Shown: one piece after another, positions 1 to 10,003 of the stretch
Layout of the letters: every line of letters starts with the position of its first letter
Position numbering within the stretch: the first letter of the stretch is position 1
From: an uncultured Eubacteriales bacterium
GTDB taxonomy: Bacteria; Bacillota; Clostridia; Oscillospirales; Acutalibacteraceae
DNA: 64,000 nt
Assembly: GCA_934486755.1 (NCBI GenBank)
Contig: CAKSQT010000001.1
Location: forward strand, 1-64,000
Reading direction: 5' to 3'
The notes under the pieces: generated by a model
The model's database searches: none
The model's input: the letters and a program-made list of their open reading frames with translations, nothing else
What the model was told of the DNA's origin: nothing
Made by a program: the position numbers and the translations under genes

Positions 1-3000
1 GCTTGACGCATAATTGTTAAAATCGCTGTTTTTGAGCTGGAAATTTGTAAGTGCGGCGGTATCGTCCGTCCATATTGTCCAACCCATACTTTCGGTTGCG
101 TTTAGAATTTGCAGTTCCGTAATAGTATAGAAGGAACCGCTGTGACCGCCTGATGTAGTGGTACCCGAAAGTCTCTGGCTGAATGTTCGCACACTGTCAA
201 TATAAACGTTTTCAATAGTTTTACCGAAGAACGATATTACACCGCCAGTCCTGTGAACATAGATATCAAGATTTTTGATTACCGTATTCTGCGTTGCGCC
301 GATAAGGTATGTCGGCAGTTTTCTGTGCGCCCAATTAAATGATGTCCATATAAATATGGTCTCTTCGGTGCTTTCGCCTACTATCGAAACGTTTTCGGGA
401 ACAATGATAGGCTGCGTAAAGCGGTAAATACCCTTCGGGAAGTACAAAACACCGCCGCCCTGACCGCCTAATACATCAAGCAGTTTTTGAACGTTAGGCG
501 TAACGTTCTGTTCCTTGGAGCCTGTTATTGCAGTACCCGTATAAATATTATCAAGTACGTTTACCTGGGGCATATTAAGCAACGTTTGCTCAACGCTTTC
601 ATCAACGGTTATCTTGTAAGGAACCGACCAGCCGTAACCGCTGTAAAGCCACAGCTCATATTCACCCTTGGGCGTATCCTGCGGAACGGAAAGTCTGACG
701 TTGTAGTTAGAAAATACCGTCTGCACGCCGAGTTCCTTTACCTCTGCTCCGTTTTTATTTACAAGCAGGGCTTTTAAATTGCTGTAATTCTTATTTGTTT
801 CTGTATTAGAAATCGGGAAAACCAAATTTTTTCCTACAACCTCGATATATCCGCCCTGCGAAACGCGTTTACCGTCATCACCGACGGTATAATCAATATT
901 CGGAGCATTGATAAGCAAGGTTTTTTGAACCTTATTTGTGTTTTCGTCTATTCCCGTTATCCTTACCGCGTATATGCCCTGCGGCATCGGATCGCCGTTT
1001 TCATCTTTCTTAGGAAGAACAAATTTAACGGAGTCCTCGGTAGTCTGAACAATGCTGACTGCAACGGATTTTGCTTGAACCCAATCAATCGCCGACGGGT
1101 CAGCGGAATATGTACCGTTTACAACGCCCGAGGTATTATAGGCTAAATAATCATAGTACTTCCTGTCTGCCGAAGATACGGTATACGGCATAACTTCAAC
1201 GTCCGTTACAACGTTTCCGAGATTTTCTCCGCTTATCAGAACCGCGTCGCCCGGTGCTTGATATGTCGAACCTGAAAAGTAAACGTTTATGCCGTCCTGT
1301 ACGGTGTCTTCGTCCCAGTCGCCTTTTATGTAGGTGATTTTAAGGTTATCATACCAGCATTTAAAGGTTTTAGCACAGCCTGCCAAAGCAAACTGACCCC
1401 TTATATCGCATACATTAAACTCTTTTTCAATAAATACCGTTTCACCCTGTGACAAAACCATTAAGGTTGATTTATCGCCGTATTGATACTGCACGTGTAT
1501 CGGCTTATTAGGGTCTATTGTATTTACAAGTTTTCCGAACGGTCCGTAAGGACTGATAGTTCCCGACGTGCCGTAGGTTGAACGGTACCATCTGAATTCG
1601 TTTGCGTCCTTATCGTCAGGCATATTAGTAAGATAAGTGTAAAGGTAGTTATCGCTGTTATAGTAATACGCACAGCCTATATATGCATTTGCATAAAACG
1701 GCAGCGGCGTGTCCGCTTCAACATAGAAATCGAAATCAACCGTTTGCATTCTTGCTTTTTCGGGCAGCAGTTCGTCCTTAACCCTAAACGCTGATTCCCT
1801 TAACGAAACAGCCGAGCTTGAAAACGCATTGTCAGCGGATACCGCGGCAGTATCGCCCAACCAATCGCCTGTATCCTTTACATCTATATATCTCGAAAGA
1901 GAGGATTCATCGTCAAAACTGTCCTCAAATGTGAATGTTTTATTCGTTGACCAATAATCAGCCGAAGGGCGTTCGGATATATGGGTGTACTTATCATTAT
2001 CCTTCACCTTGTTGAGCTTTGCTTTCAGTTCGTCAAGATACACCTTTGATTCGGGTATATATGTCTTAACTTCATCTGACAAACCGCTCCAATCGGCAAG
2101 AGCCGAGTCAAGGGCCTCAGCCTCGTCATTTGAAATTGTTGAACTGCGGTAGTTGAATATCTGACTGTGCTTTTTAAGAAACAGATCCGCCGCGGTTGAA
2201 TTTTCATACCCCGCAATATTCACATCAAGATCGTCTATATACACAGACCCGCTCATATGGGTGAAGCCTATTCTTGTCTGCGGTGAATCGGAAAGAGCGC
2301 ATTCCTGATTGAAAAGCTGCATATATCCGTCTTCACTGACAAGGGTAATTTTCACCGTACCCTTTGAATATCTTGCGGATACCTGCACCCAGGTTTTAAA
2401 GGGAAGCGCCTTTGTTGAGTCCGAATTTACCGCCCTATATTCAAGTTGATTAAATCCGGGGGAATATGACGGGCTTGTGTATCCGTTCTGACCCGACGGT
2501 TTGCCGACAGGAACCGCCGTTATTTTGCCTCTTATTGAACGCAACGCTATTCCGCGCCAATTTTCCTTATCCTTATAATCGTAAACAAACGTGGGATAAC
2601 GGTAATTGTAGTTAGCGTCATCACATTCAAGCAGCACCTTGAAATTGACAGAATAGAGCGTCGCGTCACTCTGCAAAAAGTTTGATGACAGAAGATATAT
2701 ACCATTATTACCGTTTTTACCTGCCTCGGAGGTGTTCTGTACCGTTATTTTCGCCGCTGTATCGCTGCTGTTAATCGTGTCTTTAAGCGGGTTTTTCACA
2801 GCCGACATTTCCGACTTTTTAACGTTAGCATAATCATTGGCGAAGAACATTGACACGTTGCCGTCCTCGAAGTCGGTGCTTGTTTTGACTTCGCCGACAG
2901 GGTCAAACGGATCCGAGCCTGTATCGTCCTTATCGTTATTGCTTTCGGCGTAAAGACTTACCGAGGAAACGGCAAGCATTATAACTGCCAACAAAAGTGC

Positions 3001-3033
3001 AAAAATTGACTTAAATGACTTTTTTGTTTTCAT
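1..3033 (-). CDS. Giant secreted protein with IPT-like and pectate-lyase-3-like beta-helix regions (C-terminus beyond left edge)
   Basis: I translated this reading frame directly: it is open for 1011 codons from ATG 3033 to the window edge, so the 3' end is missing. AGGAGG lies just upstream of the ATG. The N-terminus is a signal peptide (MKTKKSFKSIFALLLAVIML then a small-residue cleavage region), followed by an acidic stretch and concanavalin-like beta-rich segments. Around residues 580-840 there are two IPT/TIG-like stretches (GDAVLISGENLG; GGYIEVVGKNLV). Near residue 850 begins a beta-helix region with GGGVLYFPKGIYRFT, the usual N-terminal turn of Pectate_lyase_3 proteins. It is homologous in the same order to the 1825-residue protein at 22468-27945 (GGGVVYLPRGIYRVT). 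It is the last gene seen in cassette 1, 12 nt after the concanavalin-like gene. It may be a glycan-binding or polysaccharide-cleaving exoprotein; catalysis is not shown. Whether it ends in a dockerin cannot be seen. Confidence 0.85.
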   Translation of the reverse strand, partial: MKTKKSFKSIFALLLAVIMLAVSSVSLYAESNNDKDDTGSDPFDPVGEVKTSTDFEDGNVSMFFANDYANVKKSEMSAVKNPLKDTINSSDTAAKITVQNTSEAGKNGNNGIYLLSSNFLQSDATLYSVNFKVLLECDDANYNYRYPTFVYDYKDKENWRGIALRSIRGKITAVPVGKPSGQNGYTSPSYSPGFNQLEYRAVNSDSTKALPFKTWVQVSARYSKGTVKITLVSEDGYMQLFNQECALSDSPQTRIGFTHMSGSVYIDDLDVNIAGYENSTAADLFLKKHSQIFNYRSSTISNDEAEALDSALADWSGLSDEVKTYIPESKVYLDELKAKLNKVKDNDKYTHISERPSADYWSTNKTFTFEDSFDDESSLSRYIDVKDTGDWLGDTAAVSADNAFSSSAVSLRESAFRVKDELLPEKARMQTVDFDFYVEADTPLPFYANAYIGCAYYYNSDNYLYTYLTNMPDDKDANEFRWYRSTYGTSGTISPYGPFGKLVNTIDPNKPIHVQYQYGDKSTLMVLSQGETVFIEKEFNVCDIRGQFALAGCAKTFKCWYDNLKITYIKGDWDEDTVQDGINVYFSGSTYQAPGDAVLISGENLGNVVTDVEVMPYTVSSADRKYYDYLAYNTSGVVNGTYSADPSAIDWVQAKSVAVSIVQTTEDSVKFVLPKKDENGDPMPQGIYAVRITGIDENTNKVQKTLLINAPNIDYTVGDDGKRVSQGGYIEVVGKNLVFPISNTETNKNYSNLKALLVNKNGAEVKELGVQTVFSNYNVRLSVPQDTPKGEYELWLYSGYGWSVPYKITVDESVEQTLLNMPQVNVLDNIYTGTAITGSKEQNVTPNVQKLLDVLGGQGGGVLYFPKGIYRFTQPIIVPENVSIVGESTEETIFIWTSFNWAHRKLPTYLIGATQNTVIKNLDIYVHRTGGVISFFGKTIENVYIDSVRTFSQRLSGTTTSGGHSGSFYTITELQILNATESMGWTIWTDDTAALTNFQLKNSDFNNYASS

Positions 3034-3045
3034 TGCCGTTCCTCC

Positions 3046-4779
3046 TTATTTAGTCTTTTTAGAGCCGAACTTATTATCGCCGTTTATACCGTTAAAATAA
3101 TAAGAATATTTTTTATCGTTTGTCCAATCCTTTACAGTATCGGGAATGGGGTCTTCCCAACCGCCGCCGACATAGTTATCGTAATCGCCGTTGATTTCAT
3201 CGGGAGTCAATTCAACTATAATATTGTCTATATAACAGTCGGTCTCAAAGGTCTTTACTCCGACTCTGCCGAAGCCGATAATTTCTTCCCAGTTTCCCGC
3301 GTCTGAGGTAAGCTCACTCTTCATCGCCATACCGTCATCAGTAAATTCGATAACCTTTTCGCCGTCAAAATAGACGCATATAATATTATCGAAAACCGAG
3401 ATAGCAAGGTTGTGCCACTTTCCGTCGCCTATAATATTATCAATCGGCACAGGGTCGCAAAGACGAGTACCCGTTATGTTCTTTTCCCATTTAACGGGAC
3501 TGTTGACGTGTTTATAAAGCGACACGGTCATTTGGTCGCTATTGCCGATACTCTCATTCTGCACGGTGGCGGCATAATCCGAATAGCCGTACCACTCTAC
3601 TATTCGGCTTCGGGCGCTGAGTGCAATAAAGTTATTGGCATTTTTAGACTTGGGGTCGCATTTTTCGGTGTATTGGAAATCCATACTTACCTTATAGTCC
3701 GACCAGCTTTCATCGCCTATAAAATCAACCGAATCCTGCATAAGCTGTTTATAAAGGAAGCGGTTACCGTCCTGTACTATTTTGTCGGCATACTTGGGCG
3801 CCGCCTCATTGACAGTGCCTTCGCTTTTGGTATAATCATACTGTTTTTGCCCGCTGGTCCATTTATAGTTTTTATCGGCACCCGTGCCTGCGTCCTTGCC
3901 TATGGCGAGCTTTTTATCGTCGGAGAAGGTTTCGTATAAAACAATGTTTTCATTCCCCGAAAGGTCCAAATCGGGATCGACAGGTTCGGTAGGTTTATCC
4001 GAGCCCGATGAACTCGGCTCATCATCACTGCCTGTATATGTGCCCTCGCCGTAAAACTTCAAATCGCTGAAATTTGTTTTAACGAACGTTGCCTCATCAA
4101 CCGAGTGCAGACCGAGGCCCGCATATATAGGGCCTGTATAGTCCATTGAAGCATATCCCGCAAGCCGCCAATTTGAATCTCCGCTGTTTTTATATCGGCA
4201 CTCAACCGAATTTTTCTGAACAACAACTTTCAATTGGAACGGGAATGAAACGTTTTTGGCAGAAGTAAACTTCCAGCTTCCTCCCGTCTTAGTACGGTAG
4301 ACTATCATAAGACCCTCGGCTCTTAAATGAAGAAAAACACCCGAAGCGTCGTTTGACAGCGAGCTTCTTATCATAATTCCCGATGACGCGTTTATATTAA
4401 CCGAATCGCCCGCGTTTTCAGGACCGAAGCTGTTCATAGTAGCCTCTATTGTCAGAGAATCGCTGTCCCTCGGCGCAACATTAAACTTTCTGTAAGCGAA
4501 TGTTACGTCATCTGTGCTGCCCCAGTAGCAATATGCGTTTGAACGCATATCGTAACTGCCGCCGCTTTGCTTTATATCGCCTTGCGGAGTATATGCGCCC
4601 GCGCCGTTTTCAACTTCGACATTTCCGTCAATGTTTATCAGCTCCAAATCAGGATTGGTTTCATCAATTTTCTCGGCACGGGTCATAACCATATTGGAAA
4701 GCACTATTCCCACGGTCATTAACGCTACGAGCAGGATAACGGTTATATGTTTCGGTGATATTTTTACATTAGCTTTCAT
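3046..4779 (-). CDS. Membrane-tethered protein with two concanavalin-like modules
   Basis: This 577-residue protein has one N-terminal hydrophobic segment (about residues 12-33) with no clear cleavage site, so it may be an uncleaved membrane anchor. Two beta-sandwich modules resembling LamG/3-keto-disaccharide-hydrolase-type folds follow (about 60-245 and 275-525), separated by a Ser/Pro/Asp linker (DDEPSSSGSDKPTEPVDPD). Both modules show the typical late strand (VKTNFSDLKFYGE; CYIDNIIVEL). The C-terminus carries GDYDNYVGGGW, matched by GDFDNFIGGRW in the paralogue at 27961-29670. ATG 4779 has AAGGAGG 9 nt upstream, and the gene overlaps the 3' end of the cohesin-domain gene by 11 nt, suggesting translational coupling. 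The family is carbohydrate binding by fold; no catalytic residues can be assigned, and the ligand is unknown. Confidence 0.8.
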   Translation of the reverse strand: MKANVKISPKHITVILLVALMTVGIVLSNMVMTRAEKIDETNPDLELINIDGNVEVENGAGAYTPQGDIKQSGGSYDMRSNAYCYWGSTDDVTFAYRKFNVAPRDSDSLTIEATMNSFGPENAGDSVNINASSGIMIRSSLSNDASGVFLHLRAEGLMIVYRTKTGGSWKFTSAKNVSFPFQLKVVVQKNSVECRYKNSGDSNWRLAGYASMDYTGPIYAGLGLHSVDEATFVKTNFSDLKFYGEGTYTGSDDEPSSSGSDKPTEPVDPDLDLSGNENIVLYETFSDDKKLAIGKDAGTGADKNYKWTSGQKQYDYTKSEGTVNEAAPKYADKIVQDGNRFLYKQLMQDSVDFIGDESWSDYKVSMDFQYTEKCDPKSKNANNFIALSARSRIVEWYGYSDYAATVQNESIGNSDQMTVSLYKHVNSPVKWEKNITGTRLCDPVPIDNIIGDGKWHNLAISVFDNIICVYFDGEKVIEFTDDGMAMKSELTSDAGNWEEIIGFGRVGVKTFETDCYIDNIIVELTPDEINGDYDNYVGGGWEDPIPDTVKDWTNDKKYSYYFNGINGDNKFGSKKTK

Positions 4780-6490
4780 CTATATCCGCCTCCTTATCAA
4801 TGGGGTGCTTTAAAGCACGTCTGTAAAATCCGTAGCAGAAACCGAAGTTAATAAGCAACACGCCGATTACCGCAAGCATGACCCAAATTATATTGCTCAT
4901 ATTGCGTGTAACGAATTTTACCGTATATTTTGCCGAATCCTTGATACGTTTTATTATTTCTTTTACGCCGCCCTCGGAATCGCCGCTGTTGTCGTTTTCG
5001 TCAATCTCAGCGGCTGTATCGCCGTCCGAATCTTCGTCCGAGTCGGTATCGTCCTGCGGCAGCTCGGCTATTGCGTCCATAAGCGAGGAAAGCAGTTGTC
5101 CCTCATTCTGCAAAAGAGCCTTTACGCCGTCGTCAAGCATTTCGTAAGCGTAGTTTGCGATATTAACATCAATCTCATCGTCACGCGTAACCGTTTCGGG
5201 CGTTAACGACAAAACATAGGAAAAATTATCCTTAAAAGCGTCTGCCGCTTTAATCTCGGCGGCTTTCTCAGGATTTTGAGATATTTTCAGTTCCTCGATC
5301 TTCTTTATGAGCTTTTCGAGCAGTTCCTTTTTATCTGCCAGCATTTCTACGGCATATTTATTTATCTCGTAATCGCCGAGCGCCGAAAGTGCGTTGCGCA
5401 CACCCGTTTCATCACCTGTTTTGACCGTTTCGGGCGTCAGGTCGAAAACCCATTTAAACGGCTGGGATAAATAATCGTTCACCGCTTCTTCGGCGGCGGC
5501 GCGCTGTTTCTTTTCAAGCTCCGCCCTTTCCTGTTCTTCAAGCTCGTCTTTAATCTGCGCTTTCAGGAAAGCAAGAACGCTTTTCAGCGTGTTTTTCTGC
5601 GGCATCAGTTTTGCCTGAGCCTGAACCGACAGCTTTTCCATTTCGGTTATAGCGGTTTCGAGAGCAACAACGTCCTTAAAACTGCCGTCGGCATTTTTAT
5701 CTGTCGTCACATTGAGCTTGGTGCGTGACAAAGCATAACTATGCTCCTGCTTATATTTTTCAACCTCAGCATTTACAGAGTCGTTTCCGCTTTGCTCGCG
5801 CAGGCGGTTATATTCTTTAATCGCATTTGCAAGCGTGCTGTAATTGGTTACCAGCGGTTTTTCGGAGCCACTCAATGCCGTATACTTATTCCAAGCCGAT
5901 ATAATCCGTTCGTTGCAGGCATCTGTATAAACGACGGGATTATCTATTGCGTTTATCGCCGCTATTACCGCGTTAACATTATTGACGGCATTACCCGTTA
6001 TGCTTCCGCCTGTCATAGTCCCTACGGCAATATCCTTCATAGCGTTGCCTTCAAAAACATACAGCATTTCAACCGACGGTGTGATTACCGTATCCGAAAA
6101 CGAGGATTTTGCGGCAAAGGTAAATTGAAAAAGTTTACCCGACGTCAAGGTAACTTTATCAAGAGAATCCCAAATAAGCCTTACCTTACCGTTTTTATTG
6201 CTTATGGTACAGCCGTCCATATTCTTAACAAATATCTTTTCGCTGTTGCCCGAAAACGCCACTTTGCTTTCATCATACGCAATTACAAGGGAAATACCGC
6301 TGATTTGCACAGCGGCACTTCCTGTATATTTTACGGATACCTGAAACGCGTCGTTTGCCTTTACTCCCCCGACGTCCTCAACAGACAGTGACACCGAAGT
6401 ATCGGCAAACGAGGTTATGGCAACAATCGGAAGGATAACTGTAAGCGTAAGAATAACGGCAAATATCTTTTTAAAAATACCAGTTCTCAC
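4769..6490 (-). CDS. Cohesin-domain protein with helical repeats and C-terminal membrane anchor
   Basis: This 573-residue protein starts at GTG 6490 with AAAGGAG 6 nt upstream. It has a signal peptide (about 1-30), then a cohesin-like beta-sandwich (about 30-165: ISLVIAYDESKVAFSG, NGKVRLIWDSLD, GKLFQFTFAAKS). The middle (about 170-470) is helical and carries repeats of the form F..YVLSLTPETVT..DE, with a charged coiled-coil (LEEQERAELEKKQRAAAEEA). An acidic linker leads to a C-terminal transmembrane helix (about 535-557) and a short basic cytoplasmic tail. No sortase motif is present, so anchoring is by the helix. The paralogue at 29667-31379 has the same layout. The domain could receive dockerin-bearing proteins such as those ending at 22468 and 57666, but cohesin-like folds do not always bind dockerins, so this role is inferred. 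Confidence 0.8.
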   Translation of the reverse strand: MRTGIFKKIFAVILTLTVILPIVAITSFADTSVSLSVEDVGGVKANDAFQVSVKYTGSAAVQISGISLVIAYDESKVAFSGNSEKIFVKNMDGCTISNKNGKVRLIWDSLDKVTLTSGKLFQFTFAAKSSFSDTVITPSVEMLYVFEGNAMKDIAVGTMTGGSITGNAVNNVNAVIAAINAIDNPVVYTDACNERIISAWNKYTALSGSEKPLVTNYSTLANAIKEYNRLREQSGNDSVNAEVEKYKQEHSYALSRTKLNVTTDKNADGSFKDVVALETAITEMEKLSVQAQAKLMPQKNTLKSVLAFLKAQIKDELEEQERAELEKKQRAAAEEAVNDYLSQPFKWVFDLTPETVKTGDETGVRNALSALGDYEINKYAVEMLADKKELLEKLIKKIEELKISQNPEKAAEIKAADAFKDNFSYVLSLTPETVTRDDEIDVNIANYAYEMLDDGVKALLQNEGQLLSSLMDAIAELPQDDTDSDEDSDGDTAAEIDENDNSGDSEGGVKEIIKRIKDSAKYTVKFVTRNMSNIIWVMLAVIGVLLINFGFCYGFYRRALKHPIDKEADIDES

Positions 6491-6523
6491 CTTGTACTCC
6501 TTTCTTAGTTGACAAAGGCTTGA

Positions 6524-8143
6524 TTATTTTGCTTTGTACTCCTGCATTTGTTTGGATACCGTTGATTTTACATCGTCAAGCTTGGCATCCTTCATCTTCT
6601 TTATCATCTGATCGTAGGTCGCGGTATATTTGCTTCCGTTAAGCCCTGAAAGGAGCTGATCGTTATACTCTTTAATTACGCTTGCAACATTTGAAACGTC
6701 TGTAAGCATTGACGAGAGGTCTGCTCTGAAACGGTAATAAGGCGTTTTGTGAAGCGTTGGTCTTACGTTCTTTTCAAATTCGAGCGCCCACTCGGACTGA
6801 CCGTCAAGAACAACGGGCGTATGGTATAACAGATATGCGTTTGTAACCGTCCAGAAGCACTTGCCGTATTTGCAGGAAGAACTCGGCTGCACCGTATAGT
6901 CAACGCCCTGCGCGCAGTCGCCTGTAAGAGTGTAGTGATAGGTGTTATACTCCTTAGCGTACTCGCTGTTCTTTTCAAATCCGTAACAGAGGAGGTTCGC
7001 AAGGTCGTTGCCTTCCGTACCCTTAGGCGAGCGCATAAGGTCAAGCAGTTTTATAGCTTCTTTGGGATACTTTGCGGTTATCGGAATAACCTGGTATGTC
7101 GCTTCGCTTCCCAAAATAGAAACCCCGTTAAACTGCTGCTCGGTCGTGTCGAGCAAAAGTCCGTAAGTACCTATTTCACCGTTGTTAAGTATGTATTTGA
7201 CGCCTCTTGCCTCGCCTGTTTCGGGATTGTCGGTTCCGTACCACATTCCCGAACCGTCTGCCCATATAACCGATGCCCTTGTTCCGCCGCCGTTTGAGGT
7301 AAGAACATCCTCAGGAACATAGCCCGCATTGTACCATTTGCCCGCATATTCAAGGTAAAGTTTATATGCGTCTGTTTCCATAAAGTTTACCAGCTGCGCG
7401 TTATCGTCAAATGCGTCGTAGCAAAGCGACGCGCCGTTCATTGATGTGGCGCCTACAAAGTCATATCCTCTTGTCGCAAGGATTTTACCTATTGTAATTA
7501 CATCAATACCGTTACCTATCGTATCGGTATCATAGGCGTCGGCAGCCCAAACTTTTTCAAGGAACTTTGTAATCTCATCATACACCGCGCGGGTCGTTTT
7601 CGTAGAACTGTGCGCCGCATTTAACAGTGCGTCAACGTCCATATACTGATAAAGTTCGGCGGGTATATCAATTTGTGCCGACTGCTGGAATATAGGCTGC
7701 TGAATAGGCAACATATAGAGCTTGTCGTTATATGTACCGCTGTAATAATCCTCGGCATAATCCTTCATTTCCTGATAAATGTTGGGAGTATCCTTTTCAT
7801 TTATAAGGTCATCAAGCTCGGAATAAGCGCCCTTTGTAATTTCACTCTCAACATCGTAGAGGTAACCCGACCACGCAATGTCAACCTGATCTCCCGCGTT
7901 CATCCAGAGCGACCAGTTTTCATTTGTCTGGTCAATAAACTCAACCTGAACGCCAGGCATAAGTTCGTTCAGTTTTTTATTAAATTCCTTGTGTACTATT
8001 TCGTCATCTTTACAGCCGAGCGCGCCTGAAAAGCCCCATTTTAATACGACCTTGCCGCCTTTGCCGCCGCAGCCCGTAAAGAGTGCCGCAATCATACTTA
8101 CCGAAAGTATTGCCGCAATTATTCTGCCAAACTGTTTTTTCAT
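6524..8143 (-). CDS. Extracellular sugar-binding lipoprotein of an Lpl/CUT1-type ABC importer
   Basis: This is the solute-binding subunit of the importer whose permeases precede it (8162-9988). The start ATG 8143 has AAGGAG at the correct distance; an ATG six codons upstream lies before that ribosome binding site and is not used here. The N-terminus is a lipoprotein signal with lipobox FTGC (Cys25) followed by a Gly/Lys linker. The roughly 540-residue length, an early WSLWMNAGDQVDIAWSG segment and a C-terminal region of the DUF3502 kind fit the LplA/YtcQ group, whose members take up oligosaccharides. The encoding order (permease, permease, binding protein) is shared with cassette 2. The substrate is unknown; the neighbouring GH10 gene makes xylo-oligosaccharides a reasonable guess. 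Confidence 0.92.
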   Translation of the reverse strand: MKKQFGRIIAAILSVSMIAALFTGCGGKGGKVVLKWGFSGALGCKDDEIVHKEFNKKLNELMPGVQVEFIDQTNENWSLWMNAGDQVDIAWSGYLYDVESEITKGAYSELDDLINEKDTPNIYQEMKDYAEDYYSGTYNDKLYMLPIQQPIFQQSAQIDIPAELYQYMDVDALLNAAHSSTKTTRAVYDEITKFLEKVWAADAYDTDTIGNGIDVITIGKILATRGYDFVGATSMNGASLCYDAFDDNAQLVNFMETDAYKLYLEYAGKWYNAGYVPEDVLTSNGGGTRASVIWADGSGMWYGTDNPETGEARGVKYILNNGEIGTYGLLLDTTEQQFNGVSILGSEATYQVIPITAKYPKEAIKLLDLMRSPKGTEGNDLANLLCYGFEKNSEYAKEYNTYHYTLTGDCAQGVDYTVQPSSSCKYGKCFWTVTNAYLLYHTPVVLDGQSEWALEFEKNVRPTLHKTPYYRFRADLSSMLTDVSNVASVIKEYNDQLLSGLNGSKYTATYDQMIKKMKDAKLDDVKSTVSKQMQEYKAK

Positions 8144-8161
8144 AAAAATGCTCCTTTTCAA

Positions 8162-9034
8162 TTATTCTTTTACCGAGCCGACGGCAATTCCCTTTGCAAA
8201 ATACTTTTGCATATACGGGAAAAGCAGCAAAATCGGTATAGTGGCTATGATACACATAGCGTATTTCATAGTTTCAAGCGGTATTGCCGAGGTATCCCTT
8301 ACCCCTGATTCTTTAAGCGCTTTAACAAGAACGTCGGCGCTGTTAAGTATTTTTTGCATTAAAAACTGTATTGTCCAATACTCTTTTTTCGTTATATAGA
8401 TTAGTGAGGTCTGCCAGTTATTCCAACCTCCGACAACACCTGTGAAAAAGTTCATTCCGATTATCGGCTTTGACATCGGCATCACTATGCTCCACAGGGT
8501 TCTGAACTGACTTGCCCCGTCTATCTCCGCCGACTCAATAAGCGATTTCGGCACACCCTTAAAAAACGTTTTGTAAACTATAACGCCCCACGCACCGACA
8601 GCAGGCAACAAATACACCATCGGATTGTCTTTCATATGATAAAGCTGTGTGTAAACCATATACGTCGGCATTAAACCGCCGCTTACAAACATTGTACCCA
8701 GCAGAATGACATTTACAGGCTTTTTTAAAATAAAGTCGTCCCTTGTAAGGGGATAGGCAAAGGCACAGTTGACAACTATATTTATCACAGTTGCGAGAAG
8801 TGCAACAATTATCGTAAATATAATTGCTCTGCCCATAACCGCTATGTTTTCAAACAGCATTTTATATGCCGCAACCGACCAGATCTTCGGTATAAATGAA
8901 AAGCCGTATGTGGAAAACTCCGCCTCGCCAGTGAACGAAATTATAAGTATCATCAGCACAGGAACTAAAAATATAAGGGTCATTATCGCGAAAAAAATAT
9001 GTAAAACTATCGGATATACTTTTCCGTCCTTCAT
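8162..9034 (-). CDS. Sugar ABC transporter permease, LplC/YtcP type
   Basis: A 290-residue integral membrane protein with about six transmembrane helices. The cytoplasmic EAA loop that contacts the ATPase is visible (IESAEIDGASQFRTLWSIVM, about residues 185-204), placing it in the binding-protein-dependent permease family. The C-terminus (YMQKYFAKGIAVGSVKE) is characteristic of the LplC/YtcP subgroup and is matched by FFQKYYSKGMMIGSVKG in the cassette 2 counterpart. ATG 9034 follows GGGGAGGG. It lies 12 nt after the partner permease and 18 nt before the binding protein start. No ATPase gene lies nearby; relatives in Bacillus borrow the shared ATPase MsmX, and the same is inferred here. Confidence 0.95.
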   Translation of the reverse strand: MKDGKVYPIVLHIFFAIMTLIFLVPVLMILIISFTGEAEFSTYGFSFIPKIWSVAAYKMLFENIAVMGRAIIFTIIVALLATVINIVVNCAFAYPLTRDDFILKKPVNVILLGTMFVSGGLMPTYMVYTQLYHMKDNPMVYLLPAVGAWGVIVYKTFFKGVPKSLIESAEIDGASQFRTLWSIVMPMSKPIIGMNFFTGVVGGWNNWQTSLIYITKKEYWTIQFLMQKILNSADVLVKALKESGVRDTSAIPLETMKYAMCIIATIPILLLFPYMQKYFAKGIAVGSVKE

Positions 9035-9046
9035 AATAACCCTCCC

Positions 9047-9988
9047 CTAATAAACCGCGTTTTCAGGATTTGTCCGCTTGATTATTGTATTAGTAACAAT
9101 AAGAAGGACCAAACCTACTGCCGATTGAAAAATTCCGACCGCACTTGTAACGCCGACGGTGTATTTTCCCGCCAATCCGTGATAAAGATATGTTGCCAAG
9201 GTTTCGGTCGTTGAATACAAAGCGCCCGAATCAAGCGGCACCTGATAGAATATGTCCATTCCGCCTGCCAGCACCTGACCCATACGGAGTATCAGCACCA
9301 TACTTGCCATCGGCATAAGCTCGGGGAAAGAAATGTAACGCATCTGCTTAAATTTACCCGCCCCGTCAAGCGCCGCGGCTTCATACAACGAAGTGTCTAT
9401 TGAAAGCAACGCCGCGTAGTAATACAGACTTGCCATACCAACATCTTTCCATATCTCAAAAAACGTCAGTATAAACGGCCAATATTTCGCCGATTCACGC
9501 GAGCTGTAAAAATTAATCGTGTCAAACCCCATATTTTTAAGGGCAAGCACTATCACACCGTTTGTAGGACTAAGTAACACATATCCGATATAGGCTACTA
9601 CGACCCACGAAAGAAAGTTCGGTATCAGCATAGCCGTTTGATACAGCTTGTTTGCGTGTTTTGATTTAACATCATAAAGCAACAACGCGACCAACATACC
9701 AAGCGCAAGATTTACTATCAACATCCACGCAATGTTATAGCCTACTGTGTTTCTTATGACCCTGAGCATATCGCCAGAATCAAAAAAGTTCTTGAAATTT
9801 TTAAAACCTACCCACGGGCTTCCGAATATTCCGTCGCGGTAGTTATACTCCTTAAACGCAAGCACCATACCGAAAACGGGGACGTAATGCAACAAAAGCA
9901 TTGACAAAAGCCCAGGAAGTATGAAAAGCAGATAAACGGCATTGTTTTTATATTTAAGTTTTCTGGATCTACTGTTTTTTAAAGACAT
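9047..9988 (-). CDS. Sugar ABC transporter permease, LplB/YteP type
   Basis: A 313-residue membrane permease with about six helices and a basic N-terminus (SRSRKLKYKNN). The first helix motif LLHYVPVFGMVLAFKEYNYR is typical of the LplB/YteP subgroup. The EAA loop is LYEAAALDGAGKFKQMRYIS (about residues 205-224). ACGGGG precedes ATG 9988. It heterodimerises by family precedent with the next permease to form the membrane channel of the importer. The counterpart in cassette 2 is at 34015-34941, with the same FYQVPLDSGALYS-type segment. Confidence 0.95.
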   Translation of the reverse strand: MSLKNSRSRKLKYKNNAVYLLFILPGLLSMLLLHYVPVFGMVLAFKEYNYRDGIFGSPWVGFKNFKNFFDSGDMLRVIRNTVGYNIAWMLIVNLALGMLVALLLYDVKSKHANKLYQTAMLIPNFLSWVVVAYIGYVLLSPTNGVIVLALKNMGFDTINFYSSRESAKYWPFILTFFEIWKDVGMASLYYYAALLSIDTSLYEAAALDGAGKFKQMRYISFPELMPMASMVLILRMGQVLAGGMDIFYQVPLDSGALYSTTETLATYLYHGLAGKYTVGVTSAVGIFQSAVGLVLLIVTNTIIKRTNPENAVY

Positions 9989-10003
9989 TTTATATCCCCG
10001 TTT

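Noticed and set aside
5741..6391. 216-codon plus-strand frame
   Set aside because: Antisense to the cohesin-domain gene; no start signals and no recognisable motif.
8144..8161. Upstream ATG for the cassette 1 binding protein
   Set aside because: It lies before the AAGGAG that serves ATG 8143 and spoils the signal peptide.
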